A stretch of 64,000 bases of DNA from Leisingera methylohalidivorans DSM 14336 (GCF_000511355.1 NC_023135.1:379462-443461), one strand, 5' to 3'. Counted from the stretch's first letter, positions 35,833 through 44,409 are shown. Notes: generated by a model not told the origin, from the sequence alone. Numbers and translations: made by a program.

Positions 35833-36261
35833 ATGACCGGGGTAAAGAACGGCGACACCGTGCGCATCCATTACACAGGCAAGCTGACGGATGGCACCGT
35901 TTTCGATAGTTCCGAGGGCCGAGATCCGCTGGAATTCACCGTCGGTGCAGGGCATGTGATTGCGGGCATGGATGCGGGGCTGGAAGACATGGCCGAGGGC
36001 GAGAGCAAGACGCTGGAAATTCCCTGCGCCGAGGCATACGGCCCGATCAACCCCGCCGCGCGCCAGGATATTCCCCGCGAGGGCATCCCCGGGGATATCC
36101 CGCTGGAGCTGGGTACTCAGTTGCAGATGCAAAGCCCGGACGGTCAGGTTCTGCCGGTGACGGTGGTTGAGGTCAGCGACGAGACTGTCACCCTGGATGC
36201 CAACCATTTCCTGGCGGGCAAGGATCTGGTGTTCGACATCGAGCTGGTCTCGGTATCCTGA
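35833..36261 (+). CDS. FKBP-type peptidyl-prolyl isomerase, SlyD-like
   Basis: 142 residues from ATG 35833 with GGAGG at 35824-35828. N-terminal FKBP half: VRIHYTGKLTDGTVFDSS; then GHVIAGMDAGLEDMAEGESKTLEIP, the insert-in-flap domain, and TLDANHFLAGKDLVFDIELV, which closes the FKBP sheet as in SlyD. The metal-binding His-rich tail of E. coli SlyD is missing. It is a cytoplasmic folding helper with prolyl isomerase activity (family knowledge). It appears monocistronic and is followed by a repeat-rich gap. Confidence 0.92.
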   Translation: MTGVKNGDTVRIHYTGKLTDGTVFDSSEGRDPLEFTVGAGHVIAGMDAGLEDMAEGESKTLEIPCAEAYGPINPAARQDIPREGIPGDIPLELGTQLQMQSPDGQVLPVTVVEVSDETVTLDANHFLAGKDLVFDIELVSVS

Positions 36262-36334
36262 TGTTCCATCTGCGGGCAGGCGGCACTCCCGCGCCCGCAG
36301 GTCTTCCGGCTGTGCCGGAAAACGCTTGGCGGCT

Positions 36335-36373
36335 TTGGGCGTGGCACTGCGCCACGCGCAGTGCCACGCCCAA
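36335..36373. repeat. Perfect 17-bp hairpin repeat (TTGGGCGTGGC family)
   Basis: TTGGGCGTGGCACTGCG (36335-36351), loop CCACG, and its exact complement (36357-36373). It belongs to the same family as 24503-24523 and 60145-60184. It lies 3' of the FKBP gene, in a convergent gap with fabI. Confidence 0.8.
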
Positions 36374-36478
36374 CGGAAGCGGGCTTTGCCAGAAGCCCGG
36401 CGACGGGCGGGAGAATGCCGGATGAGAGGCAGGCGAACGCGCTGCAAAATCTCGGCGTCCTGAACCACTGCTGGAATA

Positions 36479-36506
36479 AAAAAGGCGCCTCCAGGGGCGC
36501 CTTTTT
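36479..36506. terminator. Bidirectional intrinsic terminator between FKBP gene and fabI
   Basis: AAAAAGGCGCC (36479-36489), loop TCCAGG, GGCGCCTTTTT (36496-36506). A and T runs on both sides make it a rho-independent terminator in both directions; it ends the fabA-fabB-fabI transcript on the minus strand. Confidence 0.85.
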
Positions 36507-36530
36507 GGGATGTCAGCGCTTTCTGGCTGC

Positions 36531-37322
36531 TTACAGATGATCCTGCTGCGGCATTCCCAGCACATGGAAACCGCCATCAACCCGGATGATTTCTCCGGTC
36601 GTGCAAGCGCCTGCATCAGACGCCAGATACACCGCGGTGCCGCCCACTGCTTCCAGCGTGGCGTTCTCGCGCATTGGCGCATTCTGGGCCGTGTGCTTGA
36701 AGGTCTTGCGTGCGCCGCCGATGGCGGCACCGGCAAGCGTCTTCATCGGGCCGGGCGAGATCGCGTTCACCCGGATGCCTTCCGGCCCCAGGTCATTGGC
36801 CAGGTAACGGGTCGCCGACTCCAGCGCTGCCTTGGCCACGCCCATGACATTATAGTTCGGCACAACCTGGTTCGACCCCTGATAGGTCAGAGTCAGCAGG
36901 GTGCCGCCGTTGTCTTTCATCAGCGGGTGGGCGCGGCGCGCCACTTCGATGAAGGAATAGGCTGAGATATCCAGCGAGTTCTTGAAGTTCGCCCGGCTGG
37001 TGTCCAGGAAGCGCCCGGTCAGCTCGGATTTGTCCGAATAGGCAATCGCATGCACCACGAAATCGAGTGACGGCCAGCGGCTGCCAAGCTGTTCGAACGC
37101 GGCATCCAGCGAAGCGTCGTCGGTCACATCCACATCGACCATGAAATCCGAGCCGACACTCTGCGCCAGCGGCTCCAGCCGCTTGCCAAAGGCTTCGCCC
37201 TGATAGGTGAAGGCGAGTTCAGCCCCGGCTTCTGCCATGGCTTTGGCAATGCCCCAGGCGATGGAGCGGTCATTGGCAACGCCCATAATCAGGCCGCGCT
37301 TGCCGGTCAGCAGTCCCGCCAT
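36531..37322 (-). CDS. fabI: Enoyl-ACP reductase (NADH)
   Basis: 263 residues. ATG 37322 is preferred over GTG 37328 because the protein then begins MAGLLTGKRGLIMGVAND like FabI, and GGGA in the end of fabB lies 9 bases upstream. Catalytic Tyr157 and Lys164 are in YNVMGVAK; SIAWGIAKAMAEAGA is the cofactor helix. It reduces trans-2-enoyl-ACP in the last step of each fatty-acid elongation cycle and is the classical triclosan target. The gene follows the fabB stop directly and ends at a strong terminator. Confidence 0.95.
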   Translation of the reverse strand: MAGLLTGKRGLIMGVANDRSIAWGIAKAMAEAGAELAFTYQGEAFGKRLEPLAQSVGSDFMVDVDVTDDASLDAAFEQLGSRWPSLDFVVHAIAYSDKSELTGRFLDTSRANFKNSLDISAYSFIEVARRAHPLMKDNGGTLLTLTYQGSNQVVPNYNVMGVAKAALESATRYLANDLGPEGIRVNAISPGPMKTLAGAAIGGARKTFKHTAQNAPMRENATLEAVGGTAVYLASDAGACTTGEIIRVDGGFHVLGMPQQDHL

Positions 37323-37328
37323 CGTCAC

Positions 37329-38558
37329 TTATCCCTTGTACTTGCTCAGAACCATCGAGCCATTGGTGCCGCCAAAGCCGAAGCTGTTGGTCATCACCGA
37401 ATCGAGGCCGGCGTTTTCCACCAGTGCGGTGGCAATCTCGCCAGGCTGAATGCCTTCGGCGAGGGTTTCGACGTTGATCGACGGTGTGATGAAATCGTTG
37501 TCCAGCATCAAGAGGCAGAAAATCGCCTCCAGCGCGCCGGCAGCCCCCTGGGCGTGGCCGGTCATCGACTTGGTCGAGGAGATCGGCGGTACCTGGCCTT
37601 CGCCGAACACCCGGCGCGCGGCTTCGACCTCGCCGACGTCGCCGACAGGGGTCGAGGTGCCATGCGCGTTGATGTAGTCCACCTTGCGGCCCTCGGGCAG
37701 AGTGGACAGCGCCAGCCGCATCGCCCGCTCGCCGCCCTCGCCGGAAGGCGCCACCATGTCGTGCCCATCAGAGGTCGCAGCAAAGCCGGTCACTTCCGCA
37801 TAGATCTTGGCGCCACGCGCCAGCGCGTGCTCCAGATCCTCCAGCACCACGATGCCGCCGCCGCCGGAGATCACGAAACCGTCGCGGTCCTGATCGAACG
37901 CGCGGGAGGCTTTTTCGGGCGTATCGTTGTATTTGGAGGACATCGCGCCCATAGCGTCGAACAGGCAGGACAGGGTCCAGTCCAGTTCCTCGCCGCCGCC
38001 GGCGAACATCACGTCCTGCTTGCCCATCATGATCTGCTCGGCGGCGTTGCCGATGCAATGCAGCGAGGTCGAGCAGGCCGAGGTGATCGAGTAGTTGATG
38101 CCCTTGATCTTGAACGCGGTCGCCAGGTTGGCAGAGATCGTCGAGGACATGCACTTGGGCACGGCAAAGGGGCCGATCCGCTTGGTGGCGCCGGTTTTCT
38201 GCACCACCTGATGCGCGGCCAGCATGGCGCTGGTCGAGGGGCCGCCGGAGCCTGCCACAAGGCCGGTGCGTTCGTTGACCACCTGATCGTCGCTCAGGCC
38301 GGCATCGGCAATCGCCTGGCTCATCGCGATATGGGCGTAAGCCGCACCGGGCCCCATGAACCGCAGGGTGCGCTTGTCCACATGCGCGGCCGTGTCGATC
38401 TTCAGCGTGCCGGCCACTTGGCTGCGAAAGCCGTGCTCAGCCATCTCGAGGCTGGCTTCGATGCCGGATTTGCCTGCCTTCAGCGAGGCGAGAACCTCTT
38501 CAGCATTGTTCCCGATGGAGGAAACAATCCCCAGACCGGTGACGACGACGCGACGCAT
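37329..38558 (-). CDS. fabB: Beta-ketoacyl-ACP synthase I
   Basis: 409 residues. Active-site Cys162 in SACSTSLHC, His299 in NAHGTSTP and His335 in TGHAQGAAG form the condensing triad. The FabB grouping is supported by linkage to fabA and fabI. It elongates acyl-ACP with malonyl-ACP, and with FabA supports unsaturated fatty-acid synthesis. AGGAG lies 8 bases before the ATG; it is 45 bases downstream of fabA. Confidence 0.95.
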   Translation of the reverse strand: MRRVVVTGLGIVSSIGNNAEEVLASLKAGKSGIEASLEMAEHGFRSQVAGTLKIDTAAHVDKRTLRFMGPGAAYAHIAMSQAIADAGLSDDQVVNERTGLVAGSGGPSTSAMLAAHQVVQKTGATKRIGPFAVPKCMSSTISANLATAFKIKGINYSITSACSTSLHCIGNAAEQIMMGKQDVMFAGGGEELDWTLSCLFDAMGAMSSKYNDTPEKASRAFDQDRDGFVISGGGGIVVLEDLEHALARGAKIYAEVTGFAATSDGHDMVAPSGEGGERAMRLALSTLPEGRKVDYINAHGTSTPVGDVGEVEAARRVFGEGQVPPISSTKSMTGHAQGAAGALEAIFCLLMLDNDFITPSINVETLAEGIQPGEIATALVENAGLDSVMTNSFGFGGTNGSMVLSKYKG

Positions 38559-38603
38559 AGGCGTACTCCTGTTGTTAAGGTGCCTGTCTGACCGACGAGC
38601 CTA

Positions 38604-39113
38604 TCAGCTCTCGGACAGGGCCACTTTCATATCTTTGACCTGATAGATCACTTCCCCGTCCGCTTCGACGATGCCGTCGGCGACACCCATGGTCAGGCGG
38701 CGGGTCTGCACGGCCTTGGTGAAGTTGATCCGGTAGGTCAGCATCTTGCGGTCCGGGCGCACCATGCCGGTGAGCTTTACCTCGCCCACTCCAAGCGCAT
38801 AGCCGCGGCCCTGCCAGCCGCGCCAGCCCAGGTTGAAACCGGTCAGCTGCCACAGGCCGTCCAGGCCCAGGCAGCCAGGCATGATCGGGTTGCCCGGGAA
38901 ATGGCAGTCAAAGAACCAAAGGTCCGGGGTGATGTCGAATTCTGCAATCACATGGCCCTTGCCATGCTCGCCGCCATCGCCGGAAATTTCGGTGATCCGG
39001 TCCATCATCAGCATCGGCGGAGCAGGCAGCTGGGCGTTGCCCGGCCCAAACAGCTCGCCCCGCGCGCATTTCAGCAAATCGTCCTTGTCAAAGCTGCTCG
39101 GGTAATCGGCCAT
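38604..39113 (-). CDS. fabA: 3-hydroxydecanoyl-ACP dehydratase/isomerase
   Basis: 169 residues from ATG 39113 (AGGAG upstream); the frame to 39191 is not supported. His71 in DCHFPGNP and Asp85 in GLDGLWQL match the FabA catalytic pair (H70 and D84 in E. coli). It makes the cis-3 double bond that starts anaerobic unsaturated fatty-acid synthesis. First gene of fabA-fabB-fabI, divergent from irr across about 200 bases, an arrangement I know from related alphaproteobacteria. Confidence 0.95.
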   Translation of the reverse strand: MADYPSSFDKDDLLKCARGELFGPGNAQLPAPPMLMMDRITEISGDGGEHGKGHVIAEFDITPDLWFFDCHFPGNPIMPGCLGLDGLWQLTGFNLGWRGWQGRGYALGVGEVKLTGMVRPDRKMLTYRINFTKAVQTRRLTMGVADGIVEADGEVIYQVKDMKVALSES

Positions 39114-39269
39114 TCGGGCGCATCTCCTGCCTAGGGTCTGGTCTATTGGTGTAACTGGCCTCCTGTAACACCCGGCTAAAGGGTCCTGCAAGGGTACCCC
39201 GCGTCACTCTTGCGCTGAATGTGCCACAGGTGCACAGGAAACCGGCGGTCAGCTGCGAATGAATTTCAT

Positions 39270-39299
39270 TTGAAAAACCCTGGGTGTTGCTCCTATATA
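39270..39299 (+). promoter_or_regulatory. Candidate promoter of irr
   Basis: TTGAAA (39270-39275), 18-base spacer, TATATA (39294-39299). Transcription would begin near 39306, too close to the ATG at 39316 to leave room for a ribosome site, which favours the second ATG at 39331. Confidence 0.55.
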
Positions 39300-39330
39300 T
39301 ACGGTCAGCAACGCGATGCAGGATCTGCTC

Positions 39331-39747
39331 ATGACGCCAAACAGCGAAGATGCGGCCACACGCTGGCTGACGGATGCCGGGCTGAGACCCACCCGGCAGC
39401 GTGTGGCGCTGGCCGAATTGCTGGTCGGCGACGGAAAGCACCGCCATATCACAGCCGAAAGTCTCTTCGAGTCGGCCAAGAAAAAAGGCGCTGCCGTATC
39501 GCTGGCGACGGTCTACAACACGCTGCGCGCCTTCTGCGATGCGGGCGTGCTGCAGGAGATCCCGCTGGACGGTTCCAAAAGCTATTTCGACACCAACACC
39601 CATGATCATCCGCATTTTTTCTGGGAGGACGAGGGCCGGGTCAGCGATGCCCCGGCGCAGGAACTGGTGATTCACAAACTGCCGGACGCGCCGGAGGGAA
39701 TGGAGATCGCCTCAGTCGATGTGGTGATCCGCCTGCGCAAGGTCTGA
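39331..39747 (+). CDS. irr: Iron response regulator Irr (Fur family)
   Basis: 138 residues from ATG 39331 (AGGA 8 bases upstream); ATG 39316 would give 143. Winged helix: AGLRPTRQRVALAELLVG and VSLATVYNTLRAFCDAGVLQEI. The Irr-type motif is THDHPHFFWEDEGRVSDAP, lacking the Fur CxxC pairs. Irr represses or activates iron genes under low iron and responds to haem in rhizobia. Placement beside fabA is typical. Its last 36 bases overlap the end of the convergent LysR gene. Confidence 0.92.
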   Translation: MTPNSEDAATRWLTDAGLRPTRQRVALAELLVGDGKHRHITAESLFESAKKKGAAVSLATVYNTLRAFCDAGVLQEIPLDGSKSYFDTNTHDHPHFFWEDEGRVSDAPAQELVIHKLPDAPEGMEIASVDVVIRLRKV

Positions 39748-40644
39748 CGGGCCGGCGCTGAACATTCTGCACAGAATTTCACGCGCTTTGAAAGCGGGTG
39801 ACGCGTCCGGCAATCGGGCATGCGTTGCCAGAATCACCGGTTCCTCTGCGGCCTTGTCTGTGATCCGTACAGCGCACAATGGCTTGCCATCATAACTCAT
39901 CCCGCCGGGCGGCAGGCTGTAGCTGATGCCGGCGCCCTCGCCGTTGGCCGCCAGGCTGCGCAGCAATTCCAGCGAATCCGCCCGGTGGACAATCCGCGGC
40001 ACCAGACCATGCGCCTTGAACAGGCCCAGCATATGCTGCACCGACAAGCCCTCCTGTGACAGCACCAGCGGGTACAGCGCCACCTCCGCCAGGGAAAGAT
40101 CGCTGCGGCCGGCGAGCGGATGTCCCGGCGGCACCAGGGCGTGGGGGGAAAACCTGTCCAGTTCCGCCCGGCTGAACCCGGCATCCAAGCCCAGATCATA
40201 GGTGATGGCCAGATCCGCCTCGCCCTCGGTCAGAGCATTGATCAATGGGGCGAACCCGCAGGCGCGGTGGCGGATCTCAACCTCAGGCAGCGCCTGTCGC
40301 AGCATCTTCAGCGCCGGTGCCAGCAGGAACGGCGCAAGGTCTGAGAAGCAGGCCAGCATAATCCGTCTTTGCCCGGCACTGGATCCCTTTGGATCTTCCA
40401 GCCGCCGGGCCTGGTCCAGCAGTTCCTGCGCTTGTGCCGCGAAATCCCGGCCCTGCGGTGTCAATGCCAGCGCGGCCCCGCGGCGGCGCAGGAACAGGGA
40501 ATGGCCCAAGTGGTCCTCAATCCGGCTGAGGGCCGCAGACAGGGCAGGCTGGCTAACATGCACCGCCTCGGCCGCTGCTGACAGGCTGCCATGCTGCGCC
40601 ACGGCGCAGATGTATTCATAATGGCGCAACGTAAGGTATAACAT
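39712..40644 (-). CDS. LysR family transcriptional regulator
   Basis: 310 residues. N-terminal helix-turn-helix: GSLSAAAEAVHVSQPALSAALSRIEDHLGHSLFLRR. The effector domain resembles OxyR (RIMLACFSDLAPFLLAPALKML, LSQEGLSVQHMLGLFKAHGL, GEGAGISYSLPPGG) but has no obvious OxyR cysteine pair at the usual places. It is divergent from the dioxygenase gene at 40744, the usual layout for a LysR regulator and its target. The 3' end overlaps irr by 36 bases tail-to-tail. Confidence 0.92.
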   Translation of the reverse strand: MLYLTLRHYEYICAVAQHGSLSAAAEAVHVSQPALSAALSRIEDHLGHSLFLRRRGAALALTPQGRDFAAQAQELLDQARRLEDPKGSSAGQRRIMLACFSDLAPFLLAPALKMLRQALPEVEIRHRACGFAPLINALTEGEADLAITYDLGLDAGFSRAELDRFSPHALVPPGHPLAGRSDLSLAEVALYPLVLSQEGLSVQHMLGLFKAHGLVPRIVHRADSLELLRSLAANGEGAGISYSLPPGGMSYDGKPLCAVRITDKAAEEPVILATHARLPDASPAFKAREILCRMFSAGPSDLAQADHHID

Positions 40645-40743
40645 GAAATTAAGTGTATATTAGAAAGATATGATTTGAAACTATGCCCTTTGACCGCCAG
40701 GAATGACGCATCAGAATTGCATCATTCAGCAGCGGAGGCAGCC
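40645..40743. promoter_or_regulatory. LysR-type divergent control region
   Basis: 99 bases, AT-rich near 40645-40680. A T-N11-A LysR box is visible in TATTAGAAAGATA, flanked by ATAT on both sides. GGAGG (40734-40738) is the ribosome site for the dioxygenase gene. Confidence 0.5.
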
Positions 40744-41544
40744 ATGGTCCACCCCCTTATTACTCCTGAACATGTCGAACAGTTTCAGCGTGACGGCGTT
40801 GTCCTTATCCGCGGGCTGTTTGCCGAACAGGTCGAACTGCTGCGCGCCGGTGTGGCTTCCAATATGGAAAACCCGGGGCCATATGCATCCAACAACGAAA
40901 AGGCCGGCCAGACCGGGCGCTTCTTTGACGATTACTGCAACTGGACCCGGATCCCCGAATTCCAGCAGGCAATCGAGCAATCCCCGGTCGCCCAAGTTGC
41001 CGCTGACCTGATGAAATCCAGCTCGGTGCAAATGTTCCACGATCATGTTCTGGTCAAGGAACCGGGCACATCGATGCCGACCCCGTGGCATCAGGACGGG
41101 CCATACTATTTTGTCGAGGGGCAGCAGACCATCAGCTTTTGGTCGCCGCTTGATGAGGTGAAGGAAGCGGCCTTGCGCTGCGTTGCAGGCTCGCACAAAT
41201 GGGAAAAGGAAGTGCTGCCGACCCGCTGGGTGTCGGAGGATGGTTTCTTTCCGGATGAAGGCCAATACATGCAGGTGCCCGATCCGGATGCTGACGACAG
41301 TATGACGGTGCTGGAATACCCGATGCAGCCAGGCGATGCGGTCGCTTTCAACTACAAAACCCTGCACGGCGCCCGCGGCAATACTTCCGCCTCCCGCCGC
41401 CGCGCCTTCTCGCTGCGGCTGGTGGGGGATGATGCCCGCTACGTGGATCGCCCCGGCCCCACTTCACCGCCGTTTCCGGGCCACGAAATGCAGCCTGGCC
41501 AACGGCTGCGCGAGGACTGGTTCCCAATCCTGCTGCAGCGGTAA
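40744..41544 (+). CDS. Phytanoyl-CoA dioxygenase (PhyH) family protein
   Basis: 266 residues from ATG 40744 (GGAGG five bases upstream). Iron ligands are H116 and D118 in PWHQDGPYYF and H208 in TLHGARGN; an Arg near 218-225 should hold 2-oxoglutarate. The family hydroxylates or oxidises small molecules with iron and 2-oxoglutarate. The C-terminal PGHEMQPGQRLREDWFPILL is close to members acting on small organic acids or osmolytes, but the substrate is not proven. Probably controlled by the divergent LysR protein. Confidence 0.9.
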   Translation: MVHPLITPEHVEQFQRDGVVLIRGLFAEQVELLRAGVASNMENPGPYASNNEKAGQTGRFFDDYCNWTRIPEFQQAIEQSPVAQVAADLMKSSSVQMFHDHVLVKEPGTSMPTPWHQDGPYYFVEGQQTISFWSPLDEVKEAALRCVAGSHKWEKEVLPTRWVSEDGFFPDEGQYMQVPDPDADDSMTVLEYPMQPGDAVAFNYKTLHGARGNTSASRRRAFSLRLVGDDARYVDRPGPTSPPFPGHEMQPGQRLREDWFPILLQR

Positions 41545-41549
41545 AAGGG

Positions 41550-41566
41550 AGGGGGCCTGGCCCCCT
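41550..41566 (+). terminator. Hairpin after the dioxygenase gene
   Basis: AGGGGGC (41550-41556), loop CTG, GCCCCCT (41560-41566), a few bases after the stop. There is no clear U-run. A second small stem GGCC-TGAC-GGCC follows. Confidence 0.5.
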
Positions 41567-41588
41567 CGGCCTGACGGCCTTCACCCCC

Positions 41589-41612
41589 GGAGTATTTCCG
41601 GAAAGATGAAAG
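41589..41612 (+). repeat. GGAGTATTT..GGAAAGATGAAAG intergenic repeat
   Basis: GGAGTATTT, two bases, GGAAAGATGAAAG, in the convergent gap before the radical SAM stop. The same consensus appears twice, in opposite directions, at 63948-64000. Confidence 0.65.
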
Positions 41613-41627
41613 GGCCTATGTCCCGGG

Positions 41628-42668
41628 CTATTTCCTGAGGTCGCGGCGGATACCCATGTTTTCGGCGTTGGAAAAGGAGCAGGTTTTGCAGATGCCGAAC
41701 TGCTTGAGGAAGCCGCGCTTGCGGGCGCGGGCGGCTTCATCCGAACGGTAGGCGGCCAGGAAGCCGTCCTGCTCGACATTCGGCAGCTGAATCACCTGGT
41801 CGTAGTCGATGCAGCACAGGCCCAGATCGCCGTTCCAGAACACCACCGACTGGAACAGCGGCACCGTGCACATTGCGTGGCTGGTGTGGCGGGGGTGGCG
41901 GCGCAACTCCTTCTGGCGCGGCAGGAAATGGGCAAATTCGCGTTTCTGGTCTGCGGAAGTGTAGGAGCCGATCGAGAACGTCTTGAATCGCACCCGGTCA
42001 AAGCCTGCGTTCCGCGCCCAGTCTTCCATTTCGTCCATCTGCGGTTCGGAATAGCTGGTCAGCAGTGTTTGCAGCACTGTGACCGGGGTCTTGAAACCCA
42101 GGTCCTTTTTGATGTTCAGGAACTCTTCGATGCTGGCCTTGACCTTGTCGAAGTCGGAATTGACCCGGTAGGTTTCCTGCGCCTCCTTCGAGAAACCGTC
42201 CATGCAGAGATTTACGCGGGCAAGGCCTGAGCGGATCAGGCGCTCGCTCATCTCCGGTGTCAGCCGGGTCGCATTGGTCGACAGATAGGTATCGTGGCCG
42301 TTTTCATGGGCGTAGGCGATGAAATCGGGCAAGTCCTTATGCAGGGTCGGCTCGCCCGAAAAGCTGAAGTAGATCGCGGGTTTGTCCGGCTGGTCCTTGA
42401 AGTCGTCGATGATTTTGCGGAACACCTTCGGCTTCATCATGCCGCGTTTGCGTTGCATGGCAAAAGTAACCGGGCATACCGGGCAGCGCAGGTTGCAGCT
42501 GTTGGTGGCGTCGATGATGATGATCTTTGGCGGCCGGCGGAAGTACGCCAGCGGCAGCAGCCTGGCCAGCAGATGCAGAGCCCGTTCATGCAGTCCCGGC
42601 GGTTTGGCGGGCAGGTCTGGCTGCGCTGTTTCCGGCTTCAGGTCCGGAGCGGGGGCGAGATCTTCCAT
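41628..42668 (-). CDS. Radical SAM/SPASM domain protein
   Basis: 346 residues from ATG 42668 (GAGG 8 bases upstream); a TTG at 42728 is possible. The radical SAM cluster is C58, C62, C65 in CNLRCPVC; FSFSGEPTLHKDLPDFI is the SAM-binding GEP motif. The C-terminal SPASM-like cysteines are in HAMCTVP, LGLCCIDYD and CKTCSFS, which can hold extra iron-sulfur clusters. Proteins of this shape modify peptides or metabolites through a 5'-deoxyadenosyl radical. No precursor peptide gene is visible nearby, so the substrate is unknown. Confidence 0.9.
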   Translation of the reverse strand: MEDLAPAPDLKPETAQPDLPAKPPGLHERALHLLARLLPLAYFRRPPKIIIIDATNSCNLRCPVCPVTFAMQRKRGMMKPKVFRKIIDDFKDQPDKPAIYFSFSGEPTLHKDLPDFIAYAHENGHDTYLSTNATRLTPEMSERLIRSGLARVNLCMDGFSKEAQETYRVNSDFDKVKASIEEFLNIKKDLGFKTPVTVLQTLLTSYSEPQMDEMEDWARNAGFDRVRFKTFSIGSYTSADQKREFAHFLPRQKELRRHPRHTSHAMCTVPLFQSVVFWNGDLGLCCIDYDQVIQLPNVEQDGFLAAYRSDEAARARKRGFLKQFGICKTCSFSNAENMGIRRDLRK

Positions 42669-43194
42669 GCGTTGGCCTCGATATGCTGCGTACGGGATCC
42701 ACCTTAAGCGCCGGGAGAGGTGTGGCAAGCCTTTGCAGGGTCACATTGTTGAGCATTGCGTGAGCGGCCAGGCGGCGCAGCTGCGCGCGGTCCCCGCCGG
42801 TTATGGACGGGATTGCTGCCTTCAATTGGTGTCAGCTGGGCGCCGCAAAGGGCAGCGATATGCTGGAAGCCAAGCGCGGATCTGGTGCACCGTGCGGCCG
42901 AGGCCGGATCTATCACGGTAACCGCCGATGCGGATCCGCGCTATATGGACAGCTCCAGCCGCATCAGCGAATCAAGAAATACGCGGCAGGAGCCCGCCAC
43001 GAAGGTCCGCCCGCCTTCGGCTGAATGCGCTGATGCAGGATCCGGGCCCGGAGCAGGCCGCCGCACAGCGCGACGGCACGCGCGCCCGTGTCCGCACCGG
43101 AAAGGCCTCCGAACCAGCGCCGGAACGTCCGGACTGACCCTGAGCCTCGGGACGTTCCCCGCCGCGGAGGCTTGAGCGGCGGCCCTGCCACGGG
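42669..43194. other. 526-base gap without a convincing gene
   Basis: Between the radical SAM gene and tonB (both minus strand). An open frame at 42756-43175 on the plus strand has protein-like patches (DLVHRAAEAGSITVTADADP) but low-complexity ends and no ribosome site. It may be a decayed gene. No terminator or repeat stood out. Confidence 0.4.
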
Positions 43195-44019
43195 TTATTT
43201 TGAGAAGCTCATCGGCAGGTTAAAGCTGATTTGATTGATCTGCAGCTTTTTCGGGGCCGGCGGGAACTTGCCGGCTCGGGTAACGGCCTGCAGGGCCGCC
43301 TGATCAAAGGCTGCGACGCCTGACGACTTCGCAACCCGGTGGCTCAGCAACTGGCCTGATTTGGAGACTGTAAGCCGCACCACGACCTGGCCTTTGCTGC
43401 TGGCGCCGGCCGGGTAGCGTTTGCGCCGTTCCACACGGGCACGGATCCTGGCGCCCCAGATACTGCGCAGCTTGGCCCGGCGGCCGGCCTCTGCAGTTGC
43501 CGCCTGAGCCCCGCCGGATTGTCCGGCCTGAGTGCCGCCGCCCGATCCAGCGGCGCGCTGTTCAGCCCGCCCGGCTGAGGCCTGCTGGGATTTACGGGTC
43601 TGCCGGGCCTGCGGTTTGGGCGCCGGTTTGTTCTGCGGCTCCAGTTTCTGTTCTGGTTGCCTCGGCGATGGCGGCGGTGCGGTGACTATCTGCAGGATAT
43701 CCGCCCTTGCTGGCTTGGGCATTGCGGTCTGTGCCGCGGCCCGCGGTGCCTGGGCAAGAGCCGGCAGCGGCAGGGCGGGGGCGTTAGCCGGCGGCAGCGG
43801 TTCAACAGTTCGGGTCTTGATCTGCGGCGTGGTTTGTGGCGGGCGGTCCCAAGCCTCAACCATTTCTGCCACAGCTTCAGGCGCCGCCTGTATCGACACC
43901 ATCGCAGTGCCGCCCGCACCGCTGGACTGTGTGCCGGAACCGGGCATGCGGGCAAACAGCGCCACATGGATCAGCACGGCAAGCCCGGCAAAGACGGTAA
44001 GTTCGGCAGCACGTTTCAT
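43195..44019 (-). CDS. tonB: Energy transducer TonB
   Basis: 274 residues. One N-terminal membrane helix (LTVFAGLAVLIHVALFA), a long Pro/Ala/Gln-rich periplasmic linker (about residues 70-185), and a C-terminal TonB domain: YPAGASSKGQVVVRLTVSKSGQLLSHRVAKSSGVAAFDQAALQAV. It passes proton-motive energy from ExbB-ExbD to outer-membrane receptors for iron chelates or similar. Overlaps the upstream exbD by ATGA. No TonB-dependent receptor lies in this window. Confidence 0.92.
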   Translation of the reverse strand: MKRAAELTVFAGLAVLIHVALFARMPGSGTQSSGAGGTAMVSIQAAPEAVAEMVEAWDRPPQTTPQIKTRTVEPLPPANAPALPLPALAQAPRAAAQTAMPKPARADILQIVTAPPPSPRQPEQKLEPQNKPAPKPQARQTRKSQQASAGRAEQRAAGSGGGTQAGQSGGAQAATAEAGRRAKLRSIWGARIRARVERRKRYPAGASSKGQVVVRLTVSKSGQLLSHRVAKSSGVAAFDQAALQAVTRAGKFPPAPKKLQINQISFNLPMSFSK

Positions 44020-44399
44020 GGCTGGCGGACCACCAGTTCAGCCTGGCTGAGGCCTGCTGCTGTCAGCCGGCGCAGAATTCGGGCAAGGGCTTTTGCCTCC
44101 AGCCGGGCATCGGCGCGCAATTGCGGTATCTGGTTGCCGGCACTGACCGCGGCCAGCCGTGCGAGGGCTCCGTCGCCTTCGATCCCATCGAAATAGATCC
44201 GGCCTTCGGCATTGATGTGCAGCACAGGGCCGGCTCCGGGGTCCGCCTCTATTGCGGCGTCAGGCGGGATCACCTCAAACGGATCCGGCTGCGCCAGATG
44301 CGAGGTCATCAGAAAAAAGATCAGCAGCAGGAACACCACATTGATCATCGGCACGATGGATTCAGTCCGCGGACGGCGGGGCGCCTCTGTCAGGTCCAT
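44016..44399 (-). CDS. exbD: ExbD/TolR family protein (second copy)
   Basis: 127 residues from ATG 44399 (AAGGAG six bases upstream). One N-terminal helix in IVPMINVVFLLLIFFLMTSHL, where the usual membrane Asp of ExbD (PMIDV) is replaced by Asn (PMINV). The rest is the periplasmic domain. The partner copy at 44410 keeps the Asp. It is part of the TonB energising complex, perhaps as a structural partner in a heteromeric ExbD pair (inference). Confidence 0.88.
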   Translation of the reverse strand: MDLTEAPRRPRTESIVPMINVVFLLLIFFLMTSHLAQPDPFEVIPPDAAIEADPGAGPVLHINAEGRIYFDGIEGDGALARLAAVSAGNQIPQLRADARLEAKALARILRRLTAAGLSQAELVVRQP

Positions 44400-44409
44400 G
44401 CGCGTCTCC

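Noticed and set aside
42756..43175. 139-codon open frame in the gap before tonB
   Set aside because: Protein-like only in the middle, no ribosome site, low-complexity ends; kept as a possible remnant rather than a gene.
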